64,000 nt of DNA from Streptomyces californicus. GTDB taxonomy: Bacteria > Actinomycetota > Actinomycetes > Streptomycetales > Streptomycetaceae. Within the stretch, counting starts at the first letter, position 1. Every line of letters begins with the position of its first letter. Below, one piece after another: positions 17,597-25,725 of the stretch. The position numbers and the translations under genes are program-made. The stretch lies in the NCBI RefSeq assembly GCF_000717645.1, contig NZ_JNZZ01000013.1, positions 124,001 to 188,000 of the forward strand, written 5' to 3'. The notes under the pieces were generated by a model. That model was not told where the DNA came from. It made no database searches and saw only the letters and a list, made by a program, of their open reading frames with translations.

Positions 17597-17760
17597 GCGT
17601 GCGCGTACGTCCCGTGAAGGGGCGGCGGGGGCGACCCTCGCACGTACGTCCCGCGAGGGCTCCGGGGGCGGCTGCCGCGCGCGTACTTCCCGTAAGGGGG
17701 CCAGGGACGGCCGCCGCGCGCGTACGTCCGGTGAGGGAGACCGCCGGGGACGGGCCTCGC
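17597..17760. repeat. Four degenerate tandem repeats around a CGTACGTCCcGTGAGGG core
   Basis: Imperfect copies of (GC)GCGTACGTCCCGTGAAGGG occur about every 43-45 bp in the gap between the cyclase gene and the anti-sigma-like gene. No ORF or terminator with a T-run is visible in this stretch of about 230 bp. Confidence 0.5.
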
Positions 17761-17809
17761 GCACGCGTCCGCCCGCACCCCCTGGAGGCGGGGCGCGGGC
17801 GGGCGCGGC

Positions 17810-18319
17810 TCAGGCGAGGTGGTCGGTGAACAGGCACGCGGACGGTTCGCGGGACTCGCCCGCCGGACCGCCCAGACCGATGACCGACGGCTCGCCCCCG
17901 ACCGGGACCGGGCCGCTCCGGTCCACCTCGCACCAGATCTGCTTCCCCCGCCCCTCCGGCAGCCAGCCCCACCGGTCCGCGAGGCAGTCCACCAGCTCCA
18001 GGCCGCGCCCGTTGGTGTCCTCGCCCTCCGCGTGCCGCTGCAGCGGCGGGCAGTCGCTGGCGTCCGCGACCTCGACCCGGACCGTCCCGGCCCCGCCGGG
18101 CCCGCCGCCACCGCCGAAGAGCATCCGCAGCACGGCGGGACAGCCCGTATGGACGACGGCATTGGTGACCAGCTCCGAGATGAGCAGGATGAGCGTCTCG
18201 GCGACCGGCTCGTCCTCCCCTATCCCGGAGCCGGCCAGCCGCGACCGCGCCCACCTACGGGCCCGTCCCACCTCTGCGGGATCCGGACCGACCTCCAGCT
18301 GAACCTGAAGCACCTGCAC
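17810..18319 (-). CDS. ATP-binding protein (RsbW/HATPase_c, anti-sigma-factor-like)
   Basis: This 169-residue GHKL ATPase has the N-box ILLISELVTNAVVHTG and the G1/G2 boxes VEVADASDCPP and GRGLELVDCLADRWGW. Streptomycetes encode dozens of these single-domain RsbW-like kinases, which control sigma factors or act with XRE/DUF397 partners. GTG 18319 is the first possible start because an in-frame TGA lies two codons upstream. No DUF397 or XRE partner is adjacent. Confidence 0.85.
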   Translation of the reverse strand: MQVLQVQLEVGPDPAEVGRARRWARSRLAGSGIGEDEPVAETLILLISELVTNAVVHTGCPAVLRMLFGGGGGPGGAGTVRVEVADASDCPPLQRHAEGEDTNGRGLELVDCLADRWGWLPEGRGKQIWCEVDRSGPVPVGGEPSVIGLGGPAGESREPSACLFTDHLA

Positions 18320-18726
18320 CGCTCACACCATCCGAACCGGCGGACACATCGCCTCGCGCCTCCTCAGGGTCACGGAACGTGATTCCCTTACGCGACAGCA
18401 TGGTTGACGTACAGTCACCGCAACAAGCGCTTCGGGCATATTCCAGCGCGAAGGAGTATGCGTGGTGCATACTGTGCGACGCACGCTGCGGGGAATCGAA
18501 CAGGAGTGCGCGGAGACCGCGAGAAACACTCTTCGGGCAGGCCCGGCACATCTCCCGCGAGAGCCCTCGCCCGGGACCGGGGCCGCCGCACAGGCCGCCC
18601 CCGGATCGCCCGGTTCCAGAACCACTCGCATCCCACGGAGGGTACCCGAGCCGGGCCCCGACTCCACCCGGTGACGAATCACGCAAAGGACACAAGCCGG
18701 TATCGGCGCCGGGCGAACGCGCTGCG
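18320..18726. promoter_or_regulatory. 407-bp gene-free stretch with a 7-bp-arm palindrome (18455-18473)
   Basis: No convincing ORF was found on either strand. The one clear element is AGTATGC-GTGGT-GCATACT at 18455-18473, a perfect inverted repeat with a 5-nt spacer. It is a candidate operator for the ATP-binding protein gene. Confidence 0.45.
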
Positions 18727-19791
18727 TCACGCTCCGCCCCCAGCCTGCGACCGTCCCGGCCCGTACGCCGCCGAACTGCCGGAACGCGGCGGCGCGGCCC
18801 CCAGACCGGCCGCCAACTCCTCCTCCGCCTCGGCCTCCGTGAGGCCGGTCGCGGCCCGGAGCCAGGCGCGTTTCAGGTGGAGGTGAACATCTGCCTCCCA
18901 GGTGAACCCCATCCCGCCGTGGATCTGGAGGCAGTCGCGGGCGTTGCGGACGGCGGCCTCGTCGGCGAGCAGCTCGGCCGCGGCGATCTCCAGCGGGTCG
19001 CCCGTCACGGCGGCCGCGTACACGGCGGCGCGGGCCGGTTCGGTACGGGCCAGCATGTCGGCGCAGAGGTGCTTGACCGCCTGGAACGATCCGATGGGCG
19101 TACCGAACTGCTGGCGCTCACGGGCGTGTTGAACGGCCATGTCGGTGGTCCTCGCGGCGCTGCCGAGCTGCTCGGCAGCGCTGAGGAGCGCGGCCTCGTA
19201 CCGGAGCCTCCCCGCGTACGCCGGAGCACGCCCCGGAGCGAAAGCGGCGCGCCCGGCAACGCCCCCGGGAGCGACAGCAATGCGCCCCGGACCGCCGACG
19301 ACGGGCTCCGGCGGTGGCAGGTGCAGCGGGGTGAGCGGGTCCATCGACCGTACGGGCCGGGCGGCGGCGACGAAGGCGCGCAGCGCCTCCCCGTCGAGCG
19401 GCCCGCCCCCCGCCAGCACCGCGTCGGCATCCGCCAGGTGCGCCACCGGACGGTCGCCGTCGGCGGCCGTCACCACCGCCGCGCCCTCCGCGGCCCCCTT
19501 CACCCGGCCCGCCGCCAGGTGCGTGGCGACCAGAGGCCCGGGCAGCAGCGCCCGGCCCGCCTCCTCGAACAGGAGCACCGCCTCGGGCAGCCCGAGGCCG
19601 ACCCCGCCGTCCTCCTCCGGCAGCCGCAGCGCGAAGAACCCGGCCGCGCCCAGCTCCCGCCACAGCGCCCGGTCCAGGGCCCCGCCCCGCTCCACCGCCG
19701 CCCGCATCCGGTCCCGGTCGAACACCGCGCCGAGCAGGTCGCGCATACCGGACCGCAGGGCCCGCTGGTCGTCCGAGAGCTGGAAGTCCAC
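18727..19791 (-). CDS. Acyl-CoA dehydrogenase family protein (smaller subunit type)
   Basis: This 354-residue ACAD-fold protein has MDFQLSDDQRALRSGMRDLL at the N-terminus and an internal Pro/Ala-rich loop (PPPEPVVGGPGRIAVAPGG). The C-terminal domain contains AVQHARERQQFGTPIGSFQA and LQIHGGMGFTWEADVHLHLK. Active-site conservation is weaker than in its neighbour. In steroid pathways such FadE pairs form alpha2-beta2 heterotetramers (established for FadE26-FadE27), and the 7-nt spacing from the next ACAD gene suggests the same here. Confidence 0.9.
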   Translation of the reverse strand: MDFQLSDDQRALRSGMRDLLGAVFDRDRMRAAVERGGALDRALWRELGAAGFFALRLPEEDGGVGLGLPEAVLLFEEAGRALLPGPLVATHLAAGRVKGAAEGAAVVTAADGDRPVAHLADADAVLAGGGPLDGEALRAFVAAARPVRSMDPLTPLHLPPPEPVVGGPGRIAVAPGGVAGRAAFAPGRAPAYAGRLRYEAALLSAAEQLGSAARTTDMAVQHARERQQFGTPIGSFQAVKHLCADMLARTEPARAAVYAAAVTGDPLEIAAAELLADEAAVRNARDCLQIHGGMGFTWEADVHLHLKRAWLRAATGLTEAEAEEELAAGLGAAPPRSGSSAAYGPGRSQAGGGA

Positions 19792-19798
19792 GGTGGCC

Positions 19799-20956
19799 TC
19801 AGCGCCCCTTCGGCAGGCCGAGGACGCGCTCGGCGACGATGTTCTTCTGGATCTGCGAGGTGCCGGCCGCGATGGTGTACGAGAGCGAGGACAGCCGGTC
19901 CAGCGCCCATTCCCGGTCCAGGTCGAAGGCCCCGGGCGCGCCCAGCACCTCGGCCGCCGCCTCGTACAGCTCCTGGCGGGCCGCCGAGTAGCGCAGCTTG
20001 AAGACGGAGCCGCCGAGGCCCGGGACGCCGCCCGTGCGCGCGGACTCCGCCACGTTCCACTGGGTGAGCCGCCACAGGGCCCGGAACTCGGCGTCGATCC
20101 GTCCGAGCCGCCGCCGCAGCACCGCGTCGTCCCATCGCCCCGTCCGCCGGGCCTCGTCCGCGAGGGCGTCCAGGGTGCGGCGGCAGGCGACGACCTCGCC
20201 GACGAAGGCGGTGCCGCGCTCGAAGGAGAGGGTGACCATGGTGACCCGCCAGCCGTCGTTCTCGGCCCCGACCCGGTGGCCCACCGGCACCCGGACCTCG
20301 TCGAGGAAGACCTCGGCGAACTCGGTGGACCCGGCGAGCGTGCGCAGCGGCCGTACGGTGATGCCGGGGGCGTCCATCGGCATCGCGAGCCAGCTGATCC
20401 CCCGGTGCCGGGGCGCGTCCGGGTCGGTGCGCACCAGCAGCTCGCACCAGTCGGCGACCTCGGCGTGCGAGGTCCAGATCTTCTGCCCGCTGACCACGTA
20501 GTCGTCCCCGTCGCGCACCGCCCGGGTCCGCAGCGCGGCCAGGTCGGAGCCCGCGTCCGGCTCGCTGAACCCCTGGCACCAGACCTCCTCGCCGCGCAGC
20601 ACCGGAGGCAGCCAGCGGGCCCGCTGCCCGGCCGTGCCCTCGGCGGCGATCGTCGGCCCGGCGTGCAGCAGGCCGACGAAGTTCGCCCCGACGTAGGGGG
20701 CCCCGGCCTTCTCCGTCTCCTCCAGGTAGATCAGGTGCTGGGTCGGGGTGGCGCCCCGCCCGCCCGCGTCGACCGGCCAGTGCAGCCCCGCGTACCCGGC
20801 GTCGTACAGCATCCGCTGCCAGGCGGTGTCGTACGCCCGGCGCGCGGGCCAGTCGTCCGGCGAGGGCTTCGGGGGCAGGCCGGGCAGGACGCCGGCCAGC
20901 CACCGGGCCAGCCGCCGCCGGAACTCCTCCTCGGCCTCCGTGTACGTGAGGTCCAC
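19799..20956 (-). CDS. Acyl-CoA dehydrogenase family protein (catalytic subunit type)
   Basis: This 385-residue flavoprotein has the complete ACAD signatures VWCQGFSEPDAGSDLAALRT and YVVSGQKIWTSHAEVADWCE. It also has RGISWLAMPMDAPGITVRPL and the C-terminal SLSYTIAAGTSQIQKNIVAE followed by RVLGLPKG. It is the middle gene of an amidohydrolase-ACAD-ACAD operon (13-nt and 7-nt gaps), probably acting with the smaller ACAD downstream. The start is GTG 20956. Confidence 0.92.
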   Translation of the reverse strand: MDLTYTEAEEEFRRRLARWLAGVLPGLPPKPSPDDWPARRAYDTAWQRMLYDAGYAGLHWPVDAGGRGATPTQHLIYLEETEKAGAPYVGANFVGLLHAGPTIAAEGTAGQRARWLPPVLRGEEVWCQGFSEPDAGSDLAALRTRAVRDGDDYVVSGQKIWTSHAEVADWCELLVRTDPDAPRHRGISWLAMPMDAPGITVRPLRTLAGSTEFAEVFLDEVRVPVGHRVGAENDGWRVTMVTLSFERGTAFVGEVVACRRTLDALADEARRTGRWDDAVLRRRLGRIDAEFRALWRLTQWNVAESARTGGVPGLGGSVFKLRYSAARQELYEAAAEVLGAPGAFDLDREWALDRLSSLSYTIAAGTSQIQKNIVAERVLGLPKGR

Positions 20957-20969
20957 CGCCGCGCCCCGC

Positions 20970-22208
20970 CTACGCGTCCAGGTCCAGGCCGAGCATCCGG
21001 ATCGCGTTCCCGCGCATCAGTTTGCGGACGGTCTCGTCGTCCAGCCCCCTGACGTGGTCGAGGGCGACCTCCTTGGTGTGCGGGAAGGTCGAGTCCACGT
21101 GCGGGTAGTCGGTCTCGAAGGTGGCGTTGTCGCGGCCGACGACGTCGAGCGAGGCGATGCCGTGCTTGTCGCGGAAGAAGCAGCAGAAGATCTGCCGGTA
21201 GTAGTACGTGGACGGCGGTTCGGGGATCAGATCGCGCACCCCGCCCCACGCCCGGTGCTCCTCCCACACGTCGTCGGCGCGCTCCAGGGCGTACGGGATC
21301 CATCCCATCTGGCCCTCGCTGTAAGCCAGTTTGAGCGTCGGGAACCTCACCAGCACCCCGCTGAAGAGGAAGTCCATCATCGAGGCCATCGCGTTGTTGA
21401 AGGAGAGCGACGCCTGCACGGCGGGCGGGGCGTCCGGGGAGGCGGCGGGCATCTGGGAGCTGGAGCCGATGTGCATGTTGACGACCGTGCCGGTCTCCTG
21501 GCAGACCGCGAAGAACGGGTCCCAGTAGCCGGTGTGGATCGACGGAAGGCCCAGGTGGGTGGGTATCTCGGAGAAGGTGACCGCCCGCACGCCCCGGGCC
21601 GCGTTGCGCCGGATCTCCGCGACGGCCAGGCCGATGTCCCAGAGCGGGATGATGCAGAGCGGGATGAGCCGGCCGCCGCTGTCGCCGCACCACTCCTCGA
21701 CCATCCAGTCGTTGTAGGCGCGCACGCAGGCGAGGGCGACCTCCTTGTCGTGCGCCTCGGCGAAGGTCTGGCCGCAGAAGCGCGGGAAGGTCGGGAAGCA
21801 GAGGGACGCCTCGACGTGGTTCAGGTCCATGTCCTTGAGCCGCTCGGCCGGGTCCCAGCAGCCGGGCCGCATCTCGGCCCGGGTGATGCCCTCCAGGGTC
21901 ATGTCGTCGCGGTCGAAGCCGACGGCGGCGATGTTCCGCTTGTACGGGAACTTCAGGTCCTCGTAGACCCACCAGTCGGTGGGCGGTCCTTCCGGATCCA
22001 TCGTGATGACGTACCTGCCTCCCGTGTACGCCAGTTCGCCGATGCCCGCCGTCAGCGGACGGGGCCCGCGATCGCGGTACCTGGCCGGCAGCCAGGTGGA
22101 GAAGAGGTGCGCGGGCTCGATCACGTGGTCGTCGACGCTGACGATCCGGGGCAGGTCGATCACGTGGTCGTCGGCGCCGGTGAGCCGGGGCAGTTCCGTG
22201 TCCGTCAT
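20970..22208 (-). CDS. Amidohydrolase-2 family metal-dependent hydrolase
   Basis: This 412-residue TIM-barrel hydrolase/decarboxylase resembles ACMSD/LigW. Blocks include SVDDHVIEPAHLF (the metal-binding DxH-like start), FPTFPRFCGQTF, NMHIGSSSQM (a barrel histidine) and FETDYPHVDSTFPHTKEVAL (the terminal Asp region). Such enzymes remove carboxyl groups or hydrolyse C-C or C-N bonds in aromatic and steroid breakdown. Residues 11-30 hold a short internal duplication (DDHVIDLPRI / DDHVIEPAHL) encoded by a DNA repeat. It is the first gene of a three-gene operon that starts next to an operator of the shared motif. Confidence 0.88.
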   Translation of the reverse strand: MTDTELPRLTGADDHVIDLPRIVSVDDHVIEPAHLFSTWLPARYRDRGPRPLTAGIGELAYTGGRYVITMDPEGPPTDWWVYEDLKFPYKRNIAAVGFDRDDMTLEGITRAEMRPGCWDPAERLKDMDLNHVEASLCFPTFPRFCGQTFAEAHDKEVALACVRAYNDWMVEEWCGDSGGRLIPLCIIPLWDIGLAVAEIRRNAARGVRAVTFSEIPTHLGLPSIHTGYWDPFFAVCQETGTVVNMHIGSSSQMPAASPDAPPAVQASLSFNNAMASMMDFLFSGVLVRFPTLKLAYSEGQMGWIPYALERADDVWEEHRAWGGVRDLIPEPPSTYYYRQIFCCFFRDKHGIASLDVVGRDNATFETDYPHVDSTFPHTKEVALDHVRGLDDETVRKLMRGNAIRMLGLDLDA

Positions 22209-22260
22209 GGTGTGCCGTCCCCTCCGCGCACCCGGTGGACCGACCGCCCACGGGCGCTTT

Positions 22261-22275
22261 CTGATGATCCGTCAG
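22261..22275. promoter_or_regulatory. CTGAtGnnnCGTCAG operator for the amidohydrolase operon
   Basis: CTGATG-ATC-CGTCAG, with one mismatch, lies 53 nt upstream of the amidohydrolase start in the divergent intergenic region. Confidence 0.6.
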
Positions 22276-22350
22276 ATACAGGCGCGGGAATCAGGCTAGC
22301 CCCGCACCCCTGGACCGACAAGGCGCCGAGCCCTACGCTCTGCGCCATAT

Positions 22351-22365
22351 CTGACGAGCCGTCAG
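22351..22365. promoter_or_regulatory. CTGACGnnnCGTCAG operator for the fusion gene
   Basis: CTGACG-AGC-CGTCAG, a perfect copy, lies 12 nt upstream of the ATG at 22378 and overlaps the expected promoter or 5' UTR. Confidence 0.65.
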
Positions 22366-22377
22366 TTCGGAGGGACC

Positions 22378-23490
22378 ATGGTGACCACCGTGAACGACGC
22401 GACCGCCGGCGCCCGCGCGCTGGGCGCCTCCCGCACCTTCTGGGAGCTGATCGAGGCCCGAGCCGCCCTGACCCCCGACCGCCCGGTGCTGCTCCAGGGG
22501 GACCGGTCCCTGACCTTCGGCGAGCTGCGGGAGGCGGTGGGGCTGCTGCACTCCGACGGTGCCCTGGACCTCGACGCGACCCTGCGGTCCCGGGTGGTGG
22601 AGGGCTGCCTGGGCCGCCGGCCCGCCCGGATCCCGATTCCGGGGTGGGCCGCCCCGTACGACGCCGAGACCGCCCGGCTCGACGCGCTGCTGCGCGACAT
22701 CGGGGACGCCGACTGGGACGCGCAGGTGCGGCTGCGGTGGTTCGAGAAGGAGCGCCGGACCGACCGGTGGACCACGGTCGGCGGGGTCATCAGCCATCTG
22801 ACGGCGGTCGACGGGCTGCTGTCCGCCGCGCTCGGCCTCGATGACCCGCTCGGCGGCGGAGCGCCGCTGGACCCCACCGAGCGTACCGAGGCGTCCTGGG
22901 CGGCGGGCGGATCACCCACCCGGGCCGTCCGCGAGCCCTGGCGGGCCCAGAGCCACGAGCTGATCCGCACGGCCTCCTTCGCCGGGCGGAACGTCGCCGA
23001 GACCTCCGTCTCCTACGGGTCCTTCGCCCTGCCGCTCCAGGACGCCCTCGTGGACCGGGCCTTCGAGTGCTGGGTGCACGGCTGGGACATCGCCGAGGCG
23101 GTCGCCTACCCGTATCCCGCCCCGTCGGCCGCCCATCTGCACCTGATGATCGACCTGGCGGCCCGGATGCTCCCGGCCGCCCTCGCGGGACGCCGCCGCG
23201 CCGGACTGGCCGGACCGGCCCGGGACCTCGTCGTCCCCGGGGAGCCCGGCCGCTCGCTCCACCTGGAGATCGAGGGCCACGCCGGAGGCGACTGGTACAT
23301 CGCCCTGGACTCACCGGCCGCCCTCGGCACCCGGGAAACGGCGGTGGCGCAAGTGGCTCTGGACGCCGTCGAGTTCTGCCGCCTCGTCGCGGGCCACATC
23401 TCACCGGCGGAAGCGGCGGCGGGCCAGGAGGGCGACCGCGAGGCCATCAGCGACGTGCTGTTCGCGGCGGCGTCGCTCAGCCGGCTGTGA
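22378..23490 (+). CDS. Fusion of acyl-CoA ligase N-terminus to a maleylpyruvate-isomerase-family protein
   Basis: In this 370-residue protein, residues about 16-55 (SRTFWELIEARAALTPDRPV, LTFGELREAV) match the first 40 residues of AMP-forming acyl-CoA ligases. There is no AMP-binding core. From about residue 58 onward the protein reads like a mycothiol-dependent maleylpyruvate isomerase/DinB-like protein: TARLDALLRDIGDADW, the H of GGVISHLTAVDGL, and FECWVHGWDIAEAV. The simplest origin is a deletion that joined the 5' end of a ligase gene to a downstream isomerase-like gene, with a junction near 22534-22557. The start has GGAGGG just upstream. A perfect shared-motif operator precedes it. The stop overlaps the convergent hydrolase by 14 nt. 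Confidence 0.75.
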   Translation: MVTTVNDATAGARALGASRTFWELIEARAALTPDRPVLLQGDRSLTFGELREAVGLLHSDGALDLDATLRSRVVEGCLGRRPARIPIPGWAAPYDAETARLDALLRDIGDADWDAQVRLRWFEKERRTDRWTTVGGVISHLTAVDGLLSAALGLDDPLGGGAPLDPTERTEASWAAGGSPTRAVREPWRAQSHELIRTASFAGRNVAETSVSYGSFALPLQDALVDRAFECWVHGWDIAEAVAYPYPAPSAAHLHLMIDLAARMLPAALAGRRRAGLAGPARDLVVPGEPGRSLHLEIEGHAGGDWYIALDSPAALGTRETAVAQVALDAVEFCRLVAGHISPAEAAAGQEGDREAISDVLFAAASLSRL

Positions 23491-24385
23491 GCGCGCGCGG
23501 CCGTCCGCCGGTGGTCTCCTGACCCAGCACCCGTCCGAGGAACCCGCGCAGGTACCCCGCGACGACGTCCAGCCGGCTCTCCAGCAGGAAGTGGCCGCCG
23601 TCGATCAGGTGCACCTCCGCGTCCTCGGCGTCCCGGGCGAAGGCCCGCGCGCCGGCCGGGGCGAAGATCTCGTCGTTGCGTCCCCACACGGCGAGCACCG
23701 GCACCCCGCTGTCGCGCAGGTACGCGTGCAGCCGCGGGTAGAGCGGGCGGTTGCTCCGGTAGTCGCGGAACAGGGCCAGCTGGATCCGGTCGTTTCCCTC
23801 GCGGGAGAGGAGGGCGACGTCGTGCTCCCAGGTGTCGGGGCTGACGAGGCTCGGGTCGGACACCCCGTGCAGGTACTGCCAGCGGACGGCGTCGACGCTC
23901 AGCGCGGCGCGGACGGCGGGCTCGGTGTCGGGGCCGGGGGCGTCCCCGTAGGCCCAGACGTCCTTCCAGAACGACTCGACGAAGCCCTCCTCGTAGCCGT
24001 TGCCGTTCTGGGTGACCACGGCGGTGACGTGCTCCGGATTCCGCAGGGCGAGGCGCCAGCCGATCGGGGCGCCGTAGTCCTGGACGTAGAGGGCGTAGCG
24101 GTCGACGCCGAGCCCGTCGAGCAGCCCGGCGGTGAGGTCCGCGAGGGCGTCGAACGTGTACGTGAACGCGTCGGCGCGGGGGGCGTCGGAGTGGCCGAAG
24201 CCCAGGTGGTCCGGCGCGATGACGTGGTACTTGTCGGACAGCAGCGGGATGAGGTCGCGGAACATGAACGAGCTGGTCGGGAAGCCGTGCAGCAGGACGA
24301 TCGCGGGGGCGTCGGCGGGACCGGCCTCGCGGTAGAAGATCTCGTGTCCGCCGACGGTGGCGGTCCGGTGGTGCACCGAGCTCAT
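23477..24385 (-). CDS. Alpha/beta hydrolase (epoxide hydrolase/dehalogenase-like, Asp nucleophile)
   Basis: This 302-residue alpha/beta hydrolase has HGFPTSSFMFRDLIPLL (the oxyanion HGxP segment). The nucleophile elbow YVQDYGAPIGWRLAL carries Asp instead of Ser, as in epoxide hydrolases and haloalkane or haloacetate dehalogenases. VWGRNDEIF supplies an acid and LIDGGHFLLE the catalytic His. The ATG at 24385 is preferred because upstream codons lie in the operator region. It is divergent from a CGNR zinc-finger gene that probably regulates it. Confidence 0.88.
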   Translation of the reverse strand: MSSVHHRTATVGGHEIFYREAGPADAPAIVLLHGFPTSSFMFRDLIPLLSDKYHVIAPDHLGFGHSDAPRADAFTYTFDALADLTAGLLDGLGVDRYALYVQDYGAPIGWRLALRNPEHVTAVVTQNGNGYEEGFVESFWKDVWAYGDAPGPDTEPAVRAALSVDAVRWQYLHGVSDPSLVSPDTWEHDVALLSREGNDRIQLALFRDYRSNRPLYPRLHAYLRDSGVPVLAVWGRNDEIFAPAGARAFARDAEDAEVHLIDGGHFLLESRLDVVAGYLRGFLGRVLGQETTGGRPRALTAG

Positions 24386-24476
24386 CTCTAACCCCTTTGT
24401 TTGTTTGATGTGGTTAGACACTCGCCAGGCAAGCACGCGCCGGGCTAACCTGTCAAGCGACTCGATGGGGTTAGAG
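24386..24476. promoter_or_regulatory. Four TTAGA/TCTAA boxes between hydrolase and CGNR regulator
   Basis: CTCTAACCCC (24386-24395) and its exact reverse complement GGGGTTAGAG (24467-24476) bracket the 104-bp divergent region. Between them lie GGTTAGACA (24412-24420) and GCTAACCTG (24444-24452). The set suggests multiple binding sites for one regulator. Confidence 0.5.
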
Positions 24477-24489
24477 GAGACGGTGATCG

Positions 24490-24969
24490 ATGGACATCCT
24501 GCTGGACCTGCTCAACAGCAGGCCGCTGATCGAGGGCGCGGAAGCGGACGCGCTCGGCGATCGCGACGCGGGCGCCCGCTGGGGCCGGGACCACGGCGGC
24601 GACGGCAGCCTCGCCGAACTGGAGCTGCTGCGCTCGGCCCGGGACGCCCTGGACGACGTCGTACGGGGGAAGCGCACGCCCGAGGCGTTGAAGCCGCTGC
24701 TCGACGGGGTCCGCCGGAATCCGGAGATCACGCCGGACGGCCTGGAGTGGGCGGTCGAGACTCCCCCGCACGCCCGGCTCGCCGTCGAGGCGGTGCTCGC
24801 CTGGGCCGACGTCGAGAAGCGGCTGCCCGGCCGACTGCGCCCCTGCGCCAACAGCGCGTGCCGGCTGTTCCTGCTCGACCGCAGCCGTGCCAATCGCGCC
24901 CGCTGGTGCTCGATGGCCGTGTGCGGCAACCGGGAGAAGGCCCGCCGCCACTACGAACGCACCCGCTGA
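24490..24969 (+). CDS. CGNR zinc-finger (ABATE domain) regulator
   Basis: This 159-residue protein has an N-terminal ABATE-like region (residues about 1-105; MDILLDLLNSRP typical start, LAELELLRSARDALDDVVRG). Its C-terminal CGNR zinc finger reads RPCANSACRLFLLDRSRANR followed by ARWCSMAVCGNREKARRHYE, with four cysteines. The family consists of actinobacterial stress-induced DNA-binding regulators. It is divergent from the Asp-nucleophile hydrolase, with four symmetric boxes between them. GGAG lies at 24476-24479. Confidence 0.9.
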   Translation: MDILLDLLNSRPLIEGAEADALGDRDAGARWGRDHGGDGSLAELELLRSARDALDDVVRGKRTPEALKPLLDGVRRNPEITPDGLEWAVETPPHARLAVEAVLAWADVEKRLPGRLRPCANSACRLFLLDRSRANRARWCSMAVCGNREKARRHYERTR

Positions 24970-25069
24970 CCCGCCCCCGCACCGCCGCGTCGCGGGCCCC
25001 GACCGCCGTCACGCCGAACCCGCCCGCTCCGGCCGGCGGCACCACCGGCGGGGGCGTCACACCACCCGC

Positions 25070-25705
25070 TCAAGCGGATTCGTCGCCACCGCCGTCGCCG
25101 TCGCCGCCGCCACCGCCACCGCCGTCGCCGTCGCCGCCGCCGTCGCCCGAAGGAGCACCCCGGCCCGTCAGCAGGGCGTGCGCGACGACGTCGAGCAGGC
25201 GGCCGGCGCGGGGAGCGAGCGCGGGCTGATCGCCGGCCCACGCCAGCATGGCGATCAGAGCGAAGAGGTCCTCGCCGTCGACGTCGCCGCGGGCCGCCCC
25301 CGCCTCCTGCGCGCGACGGAGAAGCGCGGCCCCGGCCGCACGCAGGGCGACACACGAGGCGTGCAGCGCGGAGTCGGGGTCCTCGATGGCGGCCGCCATC
25401 AGTACGGTCACCCCCCGGTACGCGGTCGTCCACGCGACGCACTCGCGCACCCAGGTCACGAGGGCGTCGGCGGGCGCCGGGGACGCCCCGGAATCGCGGG
25501 CGCGGGCGGTCAGCTCCTCGAAGCTCTCGTGCAGCAGCGCCTCCATGAGCGCCTCGCGCGTGGGGAAGTGCCGGAGCAGCGTCGCCAGTCCGACCCCGGC
25601 CCTGCGCGCGACGTCCCGCATCGACACGTCGATGCCGTGCTCGGCGACGGCGGGACGCGCGACGGCGAGCAGGTGGTCCCGGTTCCTTCGGGCGTCGGCG
25701 CGCAT
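25070..25705 (-). CDS. TetR-family regulator with Gly/Asp-rich C-terminal tail
   Basis: This 211-residue regulator has a standard TetR helix-turn-helix (residues about 8-55; MRDVARRAGVGLATLLRHFP) and an SBP56-like TetR_C domain (WVRECVAWTTAYRGVTVLMA). The last 30 residues are almost pure Gly/Asp (GDGGGDGDGGGG), encoded by a GCCGCCGTCGCC simple repeat. ATG 25705 follows AAGGAGGGG. It is divergent from an NADP-dependent oxidoreductase, with a 13-bp-arm inverted repeat between them, so repression of that gene and of itself is likely. Confidence 0.9.
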   Translation of the reverse strand: MRADARRNRDHLLAVARPAVAEHGIDVSMRDVARRAGVGLATLLRHFPTREALMEALLHESFEELTARARDSGASPAPADALVTWVRECVAWTTAYRGVTVLMAAAIEDPDSALHASCVALRAAGAALLRRAQEAGAARGDVDGEDLFALIAMLAWAGDQPALAPRAGRLLDVVAHALLTGRGAPSGDGGGDGDGGGGGGGDGDGGGDESA

Positions 25706-25725
25706 CGCACCCCTCCTTGCCAAGT

